Assembly (NCBI RefSeq): GCF_032854445.1
Contig: NW_027018514.1
Coordinates: 1 to 19,376 of the forward strand
Direction: 5' to 3'
DNA from: Liolophura sinensis
Taxonomy: Eukaryota > Mollusca > Polyplacophora > Chitonida > Chitonidae
DNA length: 19,376 nucleotides
The translations under genes were made by a program, and so were the position numbers. Shown one piece after another: positions 9,352 through 19,084 of this stretch; position 1 is the stretch's first letter; each line of letters opens with the position of its first letter. The notes under the pieces were generated by a model. It was not told the origin of the DNA, made no database searches, and was given only the letters and a program-made list of their open reading frames with translations.

Positions 9352-9901
9352 TACTATGCACAATCGCGACTGGTCGTTACTATATTCAACTTTTAACTAT
9401 ACGTTATGTGCCCTTCGGTAGCCCAGAAGACGTCAAATCTTTGGGCTAAGCCCATTTAACTCATCCAGCAATTGTCTTACTTTTCAGTCCAAGACAATCT
9501 CAATGTCTTTATCTACGTGTAGAAAAACCACACCATTTGTACATAAAAAACACAAGGTACTAGATACAGTCTGCTGTAAAAAGTACAACTGATCACTGAC
9601 CCACATCAATAAGGTTCTAAAAGATGCGGAAATGGCCCAGGCATCGGCAGCTGTTTAAAAAATTGCAAATTTCCCTGGTTTCCATGGAGTAAGAGCCGTT
9701 GCTGGGCACGTGACTATGACATCAATGATCATTCAATTGTCGCTACAGCCAAAAGTATTGGTCGGAGAGCAACGAGGTTTGCACCATTCGATTTCTCGTC
9801 ACAAAATACGTCGGATTAGCCTCTTACCAGCAGCACTGGAACAGTTTTTCCACTTTTGCATTTTTGCCTGGTCTTTTTGTTAATTGAAATCGGATACACT
9901 G
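9352..9901 (+). repeat. Satellite monomer M18, g/d fusion
   Basis: 550-bp unit. Its 5' half is class g like M12 (TTTTCAGTCC, CAAGGTAC, CTGACCC). Its 3' half is class d like M13 (GAAATGGCCC, GTTTAAAA, CAACGAGG). The switch lies between about 9600 and 9631. Confidence 0.88.
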
Positions 9902-10451
9902 TACTATGCACAATCGCGACTGGTCGTTACTATATTCAACTTTTAACTATAAGTTATGTGCCCTTCTGTAGCCCAGAAGACGTCAAATCTTTGGGCTAAG
10001 CCCATTTAACTCACCCAGCAATTGTCTTACTTTTAAGTCCAAGACAATCTCAATGTCTTTATCTACGTGTAGAAAAACCACACCATTCGGACATAAAAAA
10101 CACAATGTACTAGATACAGTCTGCTGTAAAAAGTACAACTGATCACTGAACCACATTTATAAGGTTCTAATAGATGCGGAATTGGGCCAGGCATCGGCAG
10201 CTGTTAAAAAATTGCATATTTCCCTGGTTTCCATGGAGTAAGAGCCGTTGCTGGGCACGTGACTATGACATCAATGATCATTCAATTGTCGCTACAGCCA
10301 AAAGTATTAGTCGGAGAGCAACGCGGTTTGCACCATTCGATTTCTCGTGACAAAATACGTCGGATTAGCCTCTTACCAGCAGCACTGGAACAGTTTTTCC
10401 ACTTTTGCATTTTTGCCTGGTCTTTTTGTTAATTTGAAATCGGATACAATC
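9902..10451 (+). repeat. Satellite monomer M19, class e
   Basis: 550-bp unit like M14 with TAACTATAAG, CTTCTGTAG, CATTTATAAGG and ATTAGTCGG. TTCGGACAT is shared only with the next unit, M20. It ends in ACAATC but is followed by a C-type unit, an uncommon pairing. Confidence 0.93.
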
Positions 10452-11000
10452 TACTATGCACAATCGCGACTGGTCGTTACTATATTCAACTTTTAACTAT
10501 ACGTTATGTGCCCTTCGGTAGCCCAGAAGACGTCAAATCTTTGGGCTAAGCCCATTTAACTCACCCAGCAATTGTCTTACTTTTAAGTCCAAGACAATCT
10601 CAATGTCTTTATCTACGTGTAGAAAAACCACACCATTCGGACATAAAAAACACAATGTACTAGATACAGTCTGCTGTAAAAAGTACAACTTATCACTGAA
10701 CCACATTTATAAGGTTCTAATAGATGCGGAATTGGGCCAGGCATCGGCAGCTGTTAAAAAATTGCATATTTCCCTGGTTTCCATGGAGTAAGAGCCGTTG
10801 CTGGGCACGTGACTATGACATCAATGATCATTCAATTGTCGCTACAGCCAAAAGTATTAGTCGGAGAGCAAAGCGGTTTGCACCATTCGATTTCTCGTCA
10901 CAAAATACGTCGGATTAGCCTCTTACCAGCAGCACTGGAACAGTTTTTCCACTTTTGCATTTTTGCCTGGACTTTTTGTTAATTGAAATCGGATACACTG
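10452..11000 (+). repeat. Satellite monomer M20, class f
   Basis: 549-bp unit like M11 (TTATCACTG, CATTTATAAGG, GCAAAGCGG, GGACTTTTTG). It has TTTTAAG and TAGAAAAACC in place of TTTTCAG and TAGGAAAACC, and TTCGGACAT as in M19. Confidence 0.93.
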
Positions 11001-11549
11001 TACTATGCACAATCGCGACTGGTCGTTACTATATTCAACTTTTAACTATACGTTATGTGCCCTTCGGTAGCCCAGAAGACGTCAAATCTTTGGGCTAAGC
11101 CCATTTAACTCATCCAGCAATTGTCTTACTTTTCAGTCCAAGACAATCTCAATGTCTTTATCTACGTGTAGAAAAACCACACCATTTGTACATAAAAAAC
11201 ACAAGGTACTAGATACAGTCTGCTGTAAAAAGTACAACTGATCACTGACCCACATCAATAATGTTCTAAAAGATGCGGAATTGGCCCAGGCATCGGCAGC
11301 TGTTTAGAAAATTGCAAATTTCCCTGGTTTCCATGGAGTAAGAGCCGTTGCTGGGCACGTGACTATGACATCAATGATCATTCAATTGTCGCTACAGCCA
11401 AAAGTATTGGTCGGAGAGCAACGCGGTTTGCACCATTCGATTTCTCGTCACAAAATACGTCGAATAAGCCTCTTACCAGCAGCACTGGAACAGTTTTTCC
11501 ACTTTTGCATTTTGCCTGGTCTTTTTGTTAATTGAAATCGGATACACTG
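11001..11549 (+). repeat. Satellite monomer M21, class g
   Basis: 549-bp unit that looks identical to M12, including ATAATGTTC, CGTCGAATAAG and the shorter GCATTTTGCC. Identity over a whole unit implies a recent duplication or conversion. Confidence 0.93.
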
Positions 11550-12099
11550 TACTATGCACAATCGCGACTGGTCGTTACTATATTCAACTTTTAACTATAC
11601 GTTATGTGCCCTTCGGTAGTCCAGAAGACGTCAAATCTTTGGGCTAAGCCCATTTAACTCATCCAGCAATTGTCTTACTTTTAAGTCCAAGACAATCTCA
11701 ATGTCTTTATCTACGTGTAGAAAAACCACACCATTCGTACATAAAATACACAAAGTACTAGATACAGTCTGCTGTAAAAAGTACAACTGATCACTGAACC
11801 ACATCAATAAGGTTCTAAAAGATGCGGAATTGGCCCAGGCATCGGCAGCTGTTTAAAAAATTGCAAATTTCCCTGGTTTCCATGGAGTAAGAGCCGTTGC
11901 TGGGCACGTGACTATGACATCAATGATCATTCAATTGTCGCTACAGCCAAAAGTATTGGTCGGAGAGCAACGAGGTTTGCACCATTCGATTTCTCGTCAC
12001 AAAATACGTCGGATTAGCCTCTTACCAGCAGCACTGGAACAGTTTTTCCACTTTTGCATTTTTGCCTGGTCTTTTTGTTAATTGAAATCGGATACACTG
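11550..12099 (+). repeat. Satellite monomer M22, class d
   Basis: 550-bp unit like M13 with GGTAGTCCAG, ATACACAAAGTAC and CAACGAGG. GAATTGGCCC replaces GAAATGGCCC. Confidence 0.93.
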
Positions 12100-12647
12100 T
12101 ACTATGCACAATCGCGACTGGTCGTTACTATATTCAACTTTTAACTATAAGTTATGTGCCCTTCTGTAGCCCAGAAGACGTCAAATCTTTGGGCTAAGCC
12201 CATTTAACTCACCCAGCAATTGTCTTACTTTTAAGTCCAAGACAATCTCAATGTCTTTATCTACGTGTAGAAAAACCACACCATTTGTACATAAAAAACA
12301 CAAGGTACTAGATACAGTCTGCTGTAAAAAGTACAACTGATCACTGACCCACATCAATAATGTCCTAAAAGATGCGGAATTGGCCCAGGCATCGGCAGCT
12401 GTTTAGAAAATTGCAAATTTCCCTGGTTTTCATGGAGTAAGAGCCGTTGCTGGGCACGTGACTATGACATCAGTGATGATTCAATTGTCGCTACAGCCAA
12501 AAGTATTGGTCGGAGAGCAACGCGGTTGCACCATTCGATTTCTCGTGACAAAATACGTCGAATAAGCCTCTTACCAGCAGCACTGGAACAGTTTTTCCAC
12601 TTTTGCATTTTGCCTGGTCTTTTTGTTATCTGAAATCGGATACACTG
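12100..12647 (+). repeat. Satellite monomer M23, e/g fusion
   Basis: 548-bp unit. The 5' part is class e like M14 (TAACTATAAG, CTTCTGTAG, CACCCAG). From TTTGTAC on it is class g like M12 (CAAGGTAC, CTGACCC, ATAATGTCC, CGTCGAATAAG). The switch is near 12284. One-base indels start to accumulate in its 3' half (CGCGGTTGC). Confidence 0.88.
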
Positions 12648-13196
12648 TACTATGCACGAATCGCGACTGGTCGTTACTATATTCAACTTTTAACTATACG
12701 TTATGTGCCCTTCGGTAGTCCAGAAGACGTCAAATCTTTGGGCTAAGCCATTTAACTCATCCAGCAATTGTCTTACTTTTAAGTCAAGACAATCTCAATG
12801 TCTTTATCTACGTGTAGAAAAACCACACCATTCGTACATAAAAAACACAATGTACTAGATACAGTCTGCTGTAAAAAGTACAACTGATCACTGGAACACA
12901 TCTATAAGGTTCTAATAGATGCGGAATTGGGCCAGGCATCGGCAGCTGTTTAAAAAATTGCAAATTTCCCTGGTTTCCATGGAGTAAGAGCCGTTGCTAG
13001 GCACGTGACTATGACATCAATGATCATTCAATTTTCGCTACAGCCAAAAGTATTGGTCGGACAGCAACGCGGTTTGCACCATTCGATTTCTCGTCACAAA
13101 ATACGTCGGATTGGCCTCTTACCAGCAGCACTGGAACAGTTTTTCCACTTTTGCATTTTTGCCTGGTCTTTTGTTAATTTGAAATCGGATACAATC
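12648..13196 (+). repeat. Satellite monomer M24, mosaic
   Basis: 549-bp unit. It opens like class d (GGTAGTCCAG), as expected after a g-type 3' end, then changes to CATCTATAAGG and GAATTGGGCC. GCTAGGCACG and CGGACAGCAACG are shared with M31 and M35. Private indels include GCACGAATCG, AAGCCATTT and TAAGTCAAG. Confidence 0.88.
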
Positions 13197-13748
13197 TACT
13201 ATGTACAATCGCGACTGGTCATTACTATATTCAACTTTTGACTATAAGTTATGTGCCCTTCTGTAGCCCAGAAGACGTCAAATCTATGGCTGAGCCCATT
13301 TAACTCACCCAGCAATTGTCTTACTTTTAAGTCCAAGGACAATCTCAATGTCTTTATCTACGTGTAGGAAAACCACACCATTCGTACATAAGAAACACAA
13401 TGTACTAGATACAGTCTGCTGTAAAAAGTACAACTGATCACTGAACCACATCAATAAGGTTTCTAATAGATGCGGAATTGGGCCAGGCATCGGCAGCTGT
13501 TTAAAAAATTGCAAATTTCCCTGGTTTCCATGGAGTAAGAGCCGTTGCTGGGCACGTGACTATGACATCAATGATCATTCAATTGTCGCTACAGCCAAAA
13601 GTATTGGTCGGAGAGAGACGCGGTTTGCACCATTCGATTTCTCGTCACAAAATACGTCGGATTAGCCTCTTACCAGCAGCACTGGAACAGTTTTTCCACT
13701 TTTGCATTTTTGCCTGGTCTTTTTGTTAATTTGAAATCGGATACAATC
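13197..13748 (+). repeat. Satellite monomer M25, T-type mosaic
   Basis: 552-bp unit with TTGACTATAAG, CTTCTGTAG, a CTGAGCCC change in the 13-bp palindrome and TAGGAAAACC. All of these are also seen in M32. Private indels are CCAAGGACAA and GGTTTCTAA. Confidence 0.9.
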
Positions 13749-14303
13749 TACTATGTACAATCGCGGACTGGTCATTACTATATTCCAACTTTTAACTATA
13801 CGTTATATGCCCTTCGGTAGCCCAGAAGACGTCAAATCTTTGGGCTAAGCCCATTTAACTCACCCAGCAATTGTCTTACTTCTACGTCCAAGACAATCTC
13901 AATGTCTTTATCTACGTGTAGAAAAACCACACCCATTTGTACATAAAAAACACAAGGTACTAGATACAGTCTGCTGTAAAAAGTACAACTGATCACTGAA
14001 CCACATCAATAAGGTTCTAAAAGATGCGGAATTGGCCCAGGCATCGGCAGCTGTTTAAAAAATTGCAAATTTCCCTGGTTTCCATGGAATAAGAGCCGTT
14101 GCTGGGCACGTGACTATGACATCAATGATCATTCAATTGTCGCTACAGCCAAAAGTATTAGTCGGACAGCAACGCGGTTTGCACCATTCGATTTCTCGTC
14201 ACAAAATACGTCGGATTGGCCTCCTTACCAGCAGCACTGGAACAGTTTTTCCACTTTTGCATTTTTGCCTGGTCTTTTTGTTAATTTGAAATCGGATACA
14301 ATC
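13749..14303 (+). repeat. Satellite monomer M26, T-type start with C-type follow-on
   Basis: 555-bp unit. It has the T-type start (TATGTAC, GGTCATT) but then TAACTATACG and TTATATG, an unusual combination. CTTCTACGTCC and CCATGGAATAAG link it to M30, and the latter also to M34. Private insertions are CGCGGACTGG, ATTCCAAC, CACCCATTT and CCTCCTTACC. Confidence 0.9.
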
Positions 14304-14853
14304 TACTATGTACAATCGCGACAGGTCATTACTATATTCAACTTTTGACTGTAAGTTATGTGCCCTTCTAAAGCTCAGAAGACGTCAAATCTTTGGGCCT
14401 AAGCCATTTAACTCATCCAGCAATTGTCTTACTTTTAAGTCCAAGACAATTTCAATGTCTTTATCTACGTGTAGAAAAACCACACCATTCGTACATAAAA
14501 TACACAAAGTACTAGATACAGTCTGCTGTAAAAGTACAAACTGATCACTGAACCACATCAATAAGGTTCTAATAGATGCGGAATTGGGCCAGGCATCGGC
14601 AGCTGTTTAAAAATTGCAAATTTCCCTGGTTTCCATGGAGTAAGAGCCGTTGCTGGGCACGTGACTATGACATCAATGATCATTCAATTGTCGCTACAGC
14701 CAAAAGTATTGGTCGGAGAGAGACGCAGTTTGCACCCATTCGATTTCTCGTCACAAAATACGTCGGATTAGCCTCTTACCAGCAGCACTGAACAGTTTTT
14801 CCACTTTTGCATTTTTAACTGGTCTTTTTGTTAATTTGAAATCGGATACAATC
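14304..14853 (+). repeat. Satellite monomer M27, T-type with d-like middle
   Basis: 550-bp unit with CTTCTAAAGCTC, ACAATTTCAATG and ATACACAAAGTAC, like M28 and M36. ACAATTTC lengthens the hairpin stem by one pair. Its 3' half has GAATTGGGCC and GAGAGAGACG, the latter as in M25. Confidence 0.9.
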
Positions 14854-15402
14854 TACTATGTACAATCGCGACTGGTCATTACTATATTCAACTTTTGACT
14901 GTAAGTTATGTGCCCTTCTAAAGCTCAGAAGACGTCAAATCTTTGGGCTAAGCCCATTTACTCATCCAGCAATTGTCTTACTTTTAAGTCCAAGACAATT
15001 TCAATGTCTTTATCTACGTGTAGAAAAACCACACCATTCGTACATAAAATACACAAAGTACTAGATACAGTCTGCTGTAAAAAGTACAACTGATCACTGA
15101 ACCACATCAATAAGGTTCTAAAAGATGCCGGAAATGGCCCAGGCATCGGCAGCTGTTTAAAAAATTGCAAATTCCCTGGTTTCCATGGAGTAAGAGCCGT
15201 TGCTGGGCACGTGACTATGAGATCAATGATCATTCAATTGTCGCTACAGCCAAAAGTATTGGTCGGAGAGCAACGAGGTTTGCACCATTCGATTTCTCGT
15301 CACAAAATACGTCGGATTAGCCTCTTACCAGCAGCACTGGAACAGTTTTTCCACTTTTGCATTTTTGCCTGGTTTTTTTGTTAATTGAAATCGGATACAC
15401 TG
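14854..15402 (+). repeat. Satellite monomer M28, T-type with class d 3' part
   Basis: 549-bp unit like M4 and M36: CTTCTAAAGCTC, ATACACAAAGTAC, GAAATGGCCC and CAACGAGG. Private indels are CCATTTACTC, GATGCCGG and AAATTCCC. Confidence 0.92.
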
Positions 15403-15952
15403 TACTATGCACAATCGCGACTGGTCGTTACTATATTCAACTTTTAACTATACGTTATATGCCTTCGGTAGCCCAGAAGACGTCAAATCTTTGGGCTAAG
15501 CCCATTTAACTCATCCAGCAATTGTCTTACTTTTAAGTCCAAGACAATGTCAATGTCTTTATCTACGTGTAGAAAAACCACACCATTCGTACATAAAAAA
15601 CACAATGTACTAGATACAGTCTGCTGTAAAAAGTACAACTGATCACTGAACCACATCTATAAGGTTCTAATAGTTGCGGAATTGGGCAGGCATCGGCAGC
15701 TGTTTAAAAAATTGCAAATTTCCCTGGTTTCCATGGAGTAAGAGCCGTTGCTGGGGCACGTGACTATGACATCAATGATCATTCAATTGTCGCTACAGCC
15801 AAAAGTATTGGTCGGAGAGCAACGCGGTTTGCACCATTCGATTTTTCGTGACAAAATACGTCGGATTAGCCTCTTACCAGCAGCACTGGAACAGTTTTTC
15901 CACTTTTGCATTTTTGCCTGGTCTTTTTGTTAATTTGAAATCGGATACACTG
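15403..15952 (+). repeat. Satellite monomer M29, class b
   Basis: 550-bp unit with TTATATG, CATCTATAAGG, AATAGTTGCGG and GATTTTTCGTG. It has ATTGGTCGG where other class b units have ATTAGTGGG. Private indels are ATGCCTTCGG, GGGCAGGC and CTGGGGCAC. Confidence 0.92.
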
Positions 15953-16502
15953 TACTATGTACAATCGCGACTGGTCATTACTATATTCAACTTTTGACTG
16001 TAAGTTATATGCCCTTCTGTAGCCCAGAAGACGTCAAATCTTTGGGCTAAGCCCATTTAACTCACCCAGCAATTGTCTTACTTCTTACGTCCAAGACAAT
16101 CTCAATGTCTTTATCTACGTGTAGAAAAACCACACCATTTGTACATAAAAAACACAAGGTACTAGATACAGTCTGCTGTAAAAAGTACAACTGATCACTG
16201 AACCACATCAATAAGGTTCTAAAAGATGCGGAATTGGCCCAGGCATCGGCAGCTGTTAAAAAAATTGCAAATTTCCCTGGTTTCCATGGAATAAGAGCCC
16301 GTTGCTGGGCACGTGACTATGACATCAATGATCATTCAAATGTCGCTACAGCCAAAAGTATTGGTCGGAGAGCAACGCGGTTTGCACCATTCGATTTCTC
16401 GTGACAAAATACGTCGATAGCCTCTTACTAGCAGCACTGGAACAGTTTTTCCACTTTTGCATTTTTGCCTGGTCTTTTTGTTAATTGAAATCGGATACAC
16501 TG
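15953..16502 (+). repeat. Satellite monomer M30, c-like
   Basis: 550-bp T-type unit that follows class b, as class c units do. CCATGGAATAAG and TTACTAGCAGC are shared with M34. Private changes are CTTCTTACGTCC, AGAGCCCGTT and CGTCGATAGCC. Confidence 0.92.
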
Positions 16503-16961
16503 TACTATGCACAATCGAGACTGGTCGTTACTATATTCAACTTTTAACTATACGTTTTGTGCCCTTCGGTAGCCCAGAAGACGTCAAATCTTTGGGCTAA
16601 GCCCATTTAACTCATCCAGCCATTGTCTTACTTTTAAGTCCAAGACAATTTCAATGTCTTTATCTACGTGTAGAAAAACCACACCATTCGTACATAAAAA
16701 ACACAATGTACTAGATACAGTCTGCTGTAAAAAGTACAACTCCATGGAGTAAGAGCCGTTGCTAGGCACGTGATTTTGTCATCAATGATCATTCAAATTG
16801 TCGCTACAGCCAAAGTATTGGTCGGACAGCAACGCGGTTTGCACCATTCGATTTCTCGTCACAAAATACGTCGGATTAGCCTCTTACCAGCAGCACTGAA
16901 CAGTTTTTCCACTTTTGCATTTTTGCCTGGTCTTTTTGTTAATTTGAAATCGGATACAATC
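16503..16961 (+). repeat. Satellite monomer M31, internal deletion variant
   Basis: Only 459 bp long. At 16740/16741 GTACAAC is joined directly to TCCATGGAG, removing about 91 bp that hold the TGATCACTG to GGTT segment of other units. Rare marks shared with M35 are AATCGAGACTGG, CGTTTTGTG, ACAATTTC and CACGTGATTTTGTC. The two are therefore copies of one deleted unit. Confidence 0.93.
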
Positions 16962-17512
16962 TACTATGTACCAATCGCGACTGGTCATTACTATATTCAA
17001 CTTTTGACTATAAGTTATGCGCCCTTCTGTAGCCCAGAAGACGTCAAATCTTGGGCTGAGCCCATTTAACTCACCCAGCAATTGTCTTACTTTTAAGTCC
17101 AAGACAATCTCAATGTCTTTATCTACGTGTAGGAAAACCACACCATTCGTACATAAAAAACACAATGTACTAGATACAGTCTGCTGTAAAAAGTACAACT
17201 GATCACTGAACCACATTCTATAAGGTTCTAATAGATGCGGAATTGGGCCAGGGCATCGGCAGCTGTTAAAAAATTGCATATTTCCCTGGTTTCCATAGAG
17301 TAAGAGCCGTTGCTGGGCACGTGACTATGACATCAATGATCATTCAATTGTCGCTACAGCCAAAAGTATTAGTCGGAGAGCAACGCGGTTTGCACCATTC
17401 GATTTCTCGTGACAAAATACGTCGGATTAGCCTCTTACCAGCAGCACTGGAACAGTTTTTCCACTTTTGAATTTTTGCCTGGTCTTTTTGTTAATTGAAA
17501 TCGGATACACTG
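16962..17512 (+). repeat. Satellite monomer M32, T-type mosaic
   Basis: 551-bp unit. The 5' part is like M25 (TTGACTATAAG, CTGAGCCC, TAGGAAAACC). The 3' part has GTTAAAAAATTGCATAT and ATTAGTCGG as in class e. TCCATGGA is altered to CCATAGAG. Private indels are TACCAATCG, CACATTCTA and CCAGGGC. Confidence 0.9.
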
Positions 17513-18067
17513 TACTATGCACAATCGCGACCTGGTCGTTACTATATTCAACTTTTAACTGTACGTTATGTGCCCTTCGGTAGCCCAGAAGACGTCAAAT
17601 CTTTGGGCTAAGCCCATTTAACTCATCCAGCAATTGTCTTACTTTTAAGTCCCAAGACAATCTCAATGTCTTTATCTACGTGTAGAAAAACCACACCATT
17701 CGTACATAAAAAACACAATGTACTAGATACAGTCTGCTGTAAAAAGTACAACTGATCACTGAACCACATCTATAAGGTTCTAATAGTTGCGGAATTGGGC
17801 CAGGCATCGGCAACTGTTTAAAAAATTGCAAATTTCCCTGGTTTCCATGGAGTAAGAGCCGTTGCTGGGCACGTGACTATGACATCAATGATCATATCAA
17901 TTGTCGCTACAGCCAAAAGTATTAGTGGGAGAGCAACACGGTTTGCACCATTCGATTTCTCGTCACAAAATACGTCGGATTAGCCTCTTACCAGCAGCAC
18001 TGGAACAGTTTTTTCCACTTTTGCATTTTTGCCTGGTCTTTTTGTTAATTTGAAATCGGATACACTG
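17513..18067 (+). repeat. Satellite monomer M33, class b
   Basis: 555-bp unit with CATCTATAAGG, AATAGTTGCGG and ATTAGTGGGAG, like M2, M8 and M16. The extra length comes from private insertions: GACCTGG, GTCCCAAG, ATCATATCAA and GTTTTTTCC. Confidence 0.92.
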
Positions 18068-18619
18068 TACTATGTACAATCGCTACTGGTCATTACTATA
18101 TTCAACTTTTGACTGTAAGTTATGTGCCCTTCTGTAGCCCAGAAGACGTCAAATCTTTGGGCTAAGCCCATTTAACTCACCCAGCAATTGTCTTACTTCT
18201 AAGTCCAAGACAATCTCAATGTCTTTATCTACGTGTAGAAAAACCCACACCATTTGTACATAAAAAACACAAGGTACTAGATACAGTCTGCTGTAAAAAG
18301 TACAACTGATCACTGAACCACATCAATAAGGTTTCTAAAAGATGCGGAATTGGCCCAGGCATCGGCAGCTGTTTAAAAAATTGCAAATTTCCCTGGTTTC
18401 CATGGAATAAGAGCCGTTGCTGGGCACGTGACTATGACATCAATGATCATACAATTGTCCGCTACAGCAAAAGTATTAGTCGGAGAGCAACGCGGTTTGC
18501 ACCCATTCGATTTCTCGTGACAAAATACGTCGGATTAGCCTCTTACTAGCAGCACTGGAACAGTTTTTTCCACTTTTGCATTTTTGCCTGGTCTTTTGTT
18601 ATTGAAATCGGATACACTG
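18068..18619 (+). repeat. Satellite monomer M34, class c-like
   Basis: 552-bp T-type unit with CTTCTAAG that follows class b. CCATGGAATAAG and TTACTAGCAGC are shared with M30. Private indels are AACCCACACC, GGTTTCTAAAAG, TTGTCCGC, AGCAAAAG and GTCTTTTGTTATTG. Confidence 0.92.
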
Positions 18620-19084
18620 TACTATGCACAATCGAGACTGGTCGTTACTATATTCAACTTTTAACTAACGTTTTGTGCCCTTCGGTAAGCCAGAAGACGT
18701 CAAATCTTTGGGCTAAGCCCATTTAACTCATCCAGCAATTGTCTTACTTTTAAGTCCAAGACAATTTCAATGTCTTTATCTACGTGTAGAAAAACCCACA
18801 CCATTCGTACATAAAAAACACAATGGTACTAGATACAGTCTGCCTGTAAAAAGTACAAACTCCATGGAGTAAGAGCCGTTGCTAGGCACGTGATTTTGTC
18901 ATCAATGATCATTCAATTGTCGCTACAGCCAAAAGTATTGGTCGGGACAGCAACGCGGTTTGCACCATTCGATTTTCTCGTCACAAAATACGTCGGATTA
19001 GCCTCTTACCAGCAGCACTGGAACAGTTTTTCCACTTTTGCATTTTTGCCTGGTCTTTTTGTTAATTTGAAATCGGATACAATC
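18620..19084 (+). repeat. Satellite monomer M35, internal deletion variant
   Basis: 465-bp unit with the same internal deletion as M31, joined at 18860/18861, and the same rare substitutions. It differs from M31 mainly by private one-base indels: CAATGGTAC, TGCCTGTAAA, GTACAAAC and CGGGACAGC. Confidence 0.93.

Larger units (their letters stand above)
7702..9901 (+). repeat. Shortened higher-order repeat, first four units (M15-M18) with two fusion monomers
   Basis: M15 and M16 match M7 and M8. M17 begins like M9 and ends like M11. M18 begins like M12 and ends like M13, and the following M19 matches M14. Eight units have therefore become five, with losses of two and one monomer lengths at the fusion points. 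Confidence 0.7.
10452..12283 (+). repeat. Near-identical ~1.83-kb duplicate of 5505-7336
   Basis: Unit starts 10452, 11001, 11550 and 12100 correspond to 5505, 6054, 6603 and 7153 at a constant offset of 4947 bp, so no net indel separates the copies. By eye I count about seven substitutions. Rare shared marks include ATAATGTTC, CGTCGAATAAG, GCATTTTGCC, GGTAGTCCAG and ATACACAAAGTAC. M21 and M12 look identical. Similarity ends in M23, where TTTGTAC replaces TTCGTAC. Confidence 0.85.
16503..18619 (+). repeat. Four-monomer ~2.1-kb repeat period in the right part (M31-M34)
   Basis: M31 and M35 share the same internal deletion and several rare substitutions. They start 2117 bp apart, with three full units between them. 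The preceding pairs M29-M30 and M33-M34 are also matched at 2110-2115 bp, the small differences coming from private one-base indels. This supports a local four-unit higher-order repeat that differs from the 8-unit pattern on the left. Confidence 0.65.

Noticed and set aside
16884-17279. Longest open frame, 131 codons on the minus strand
   Set aside because: It spans the boundary of M31 and M32 and is held open by private one-base indels. Other units are interrupted at the same places, and there is no recognisable domain.
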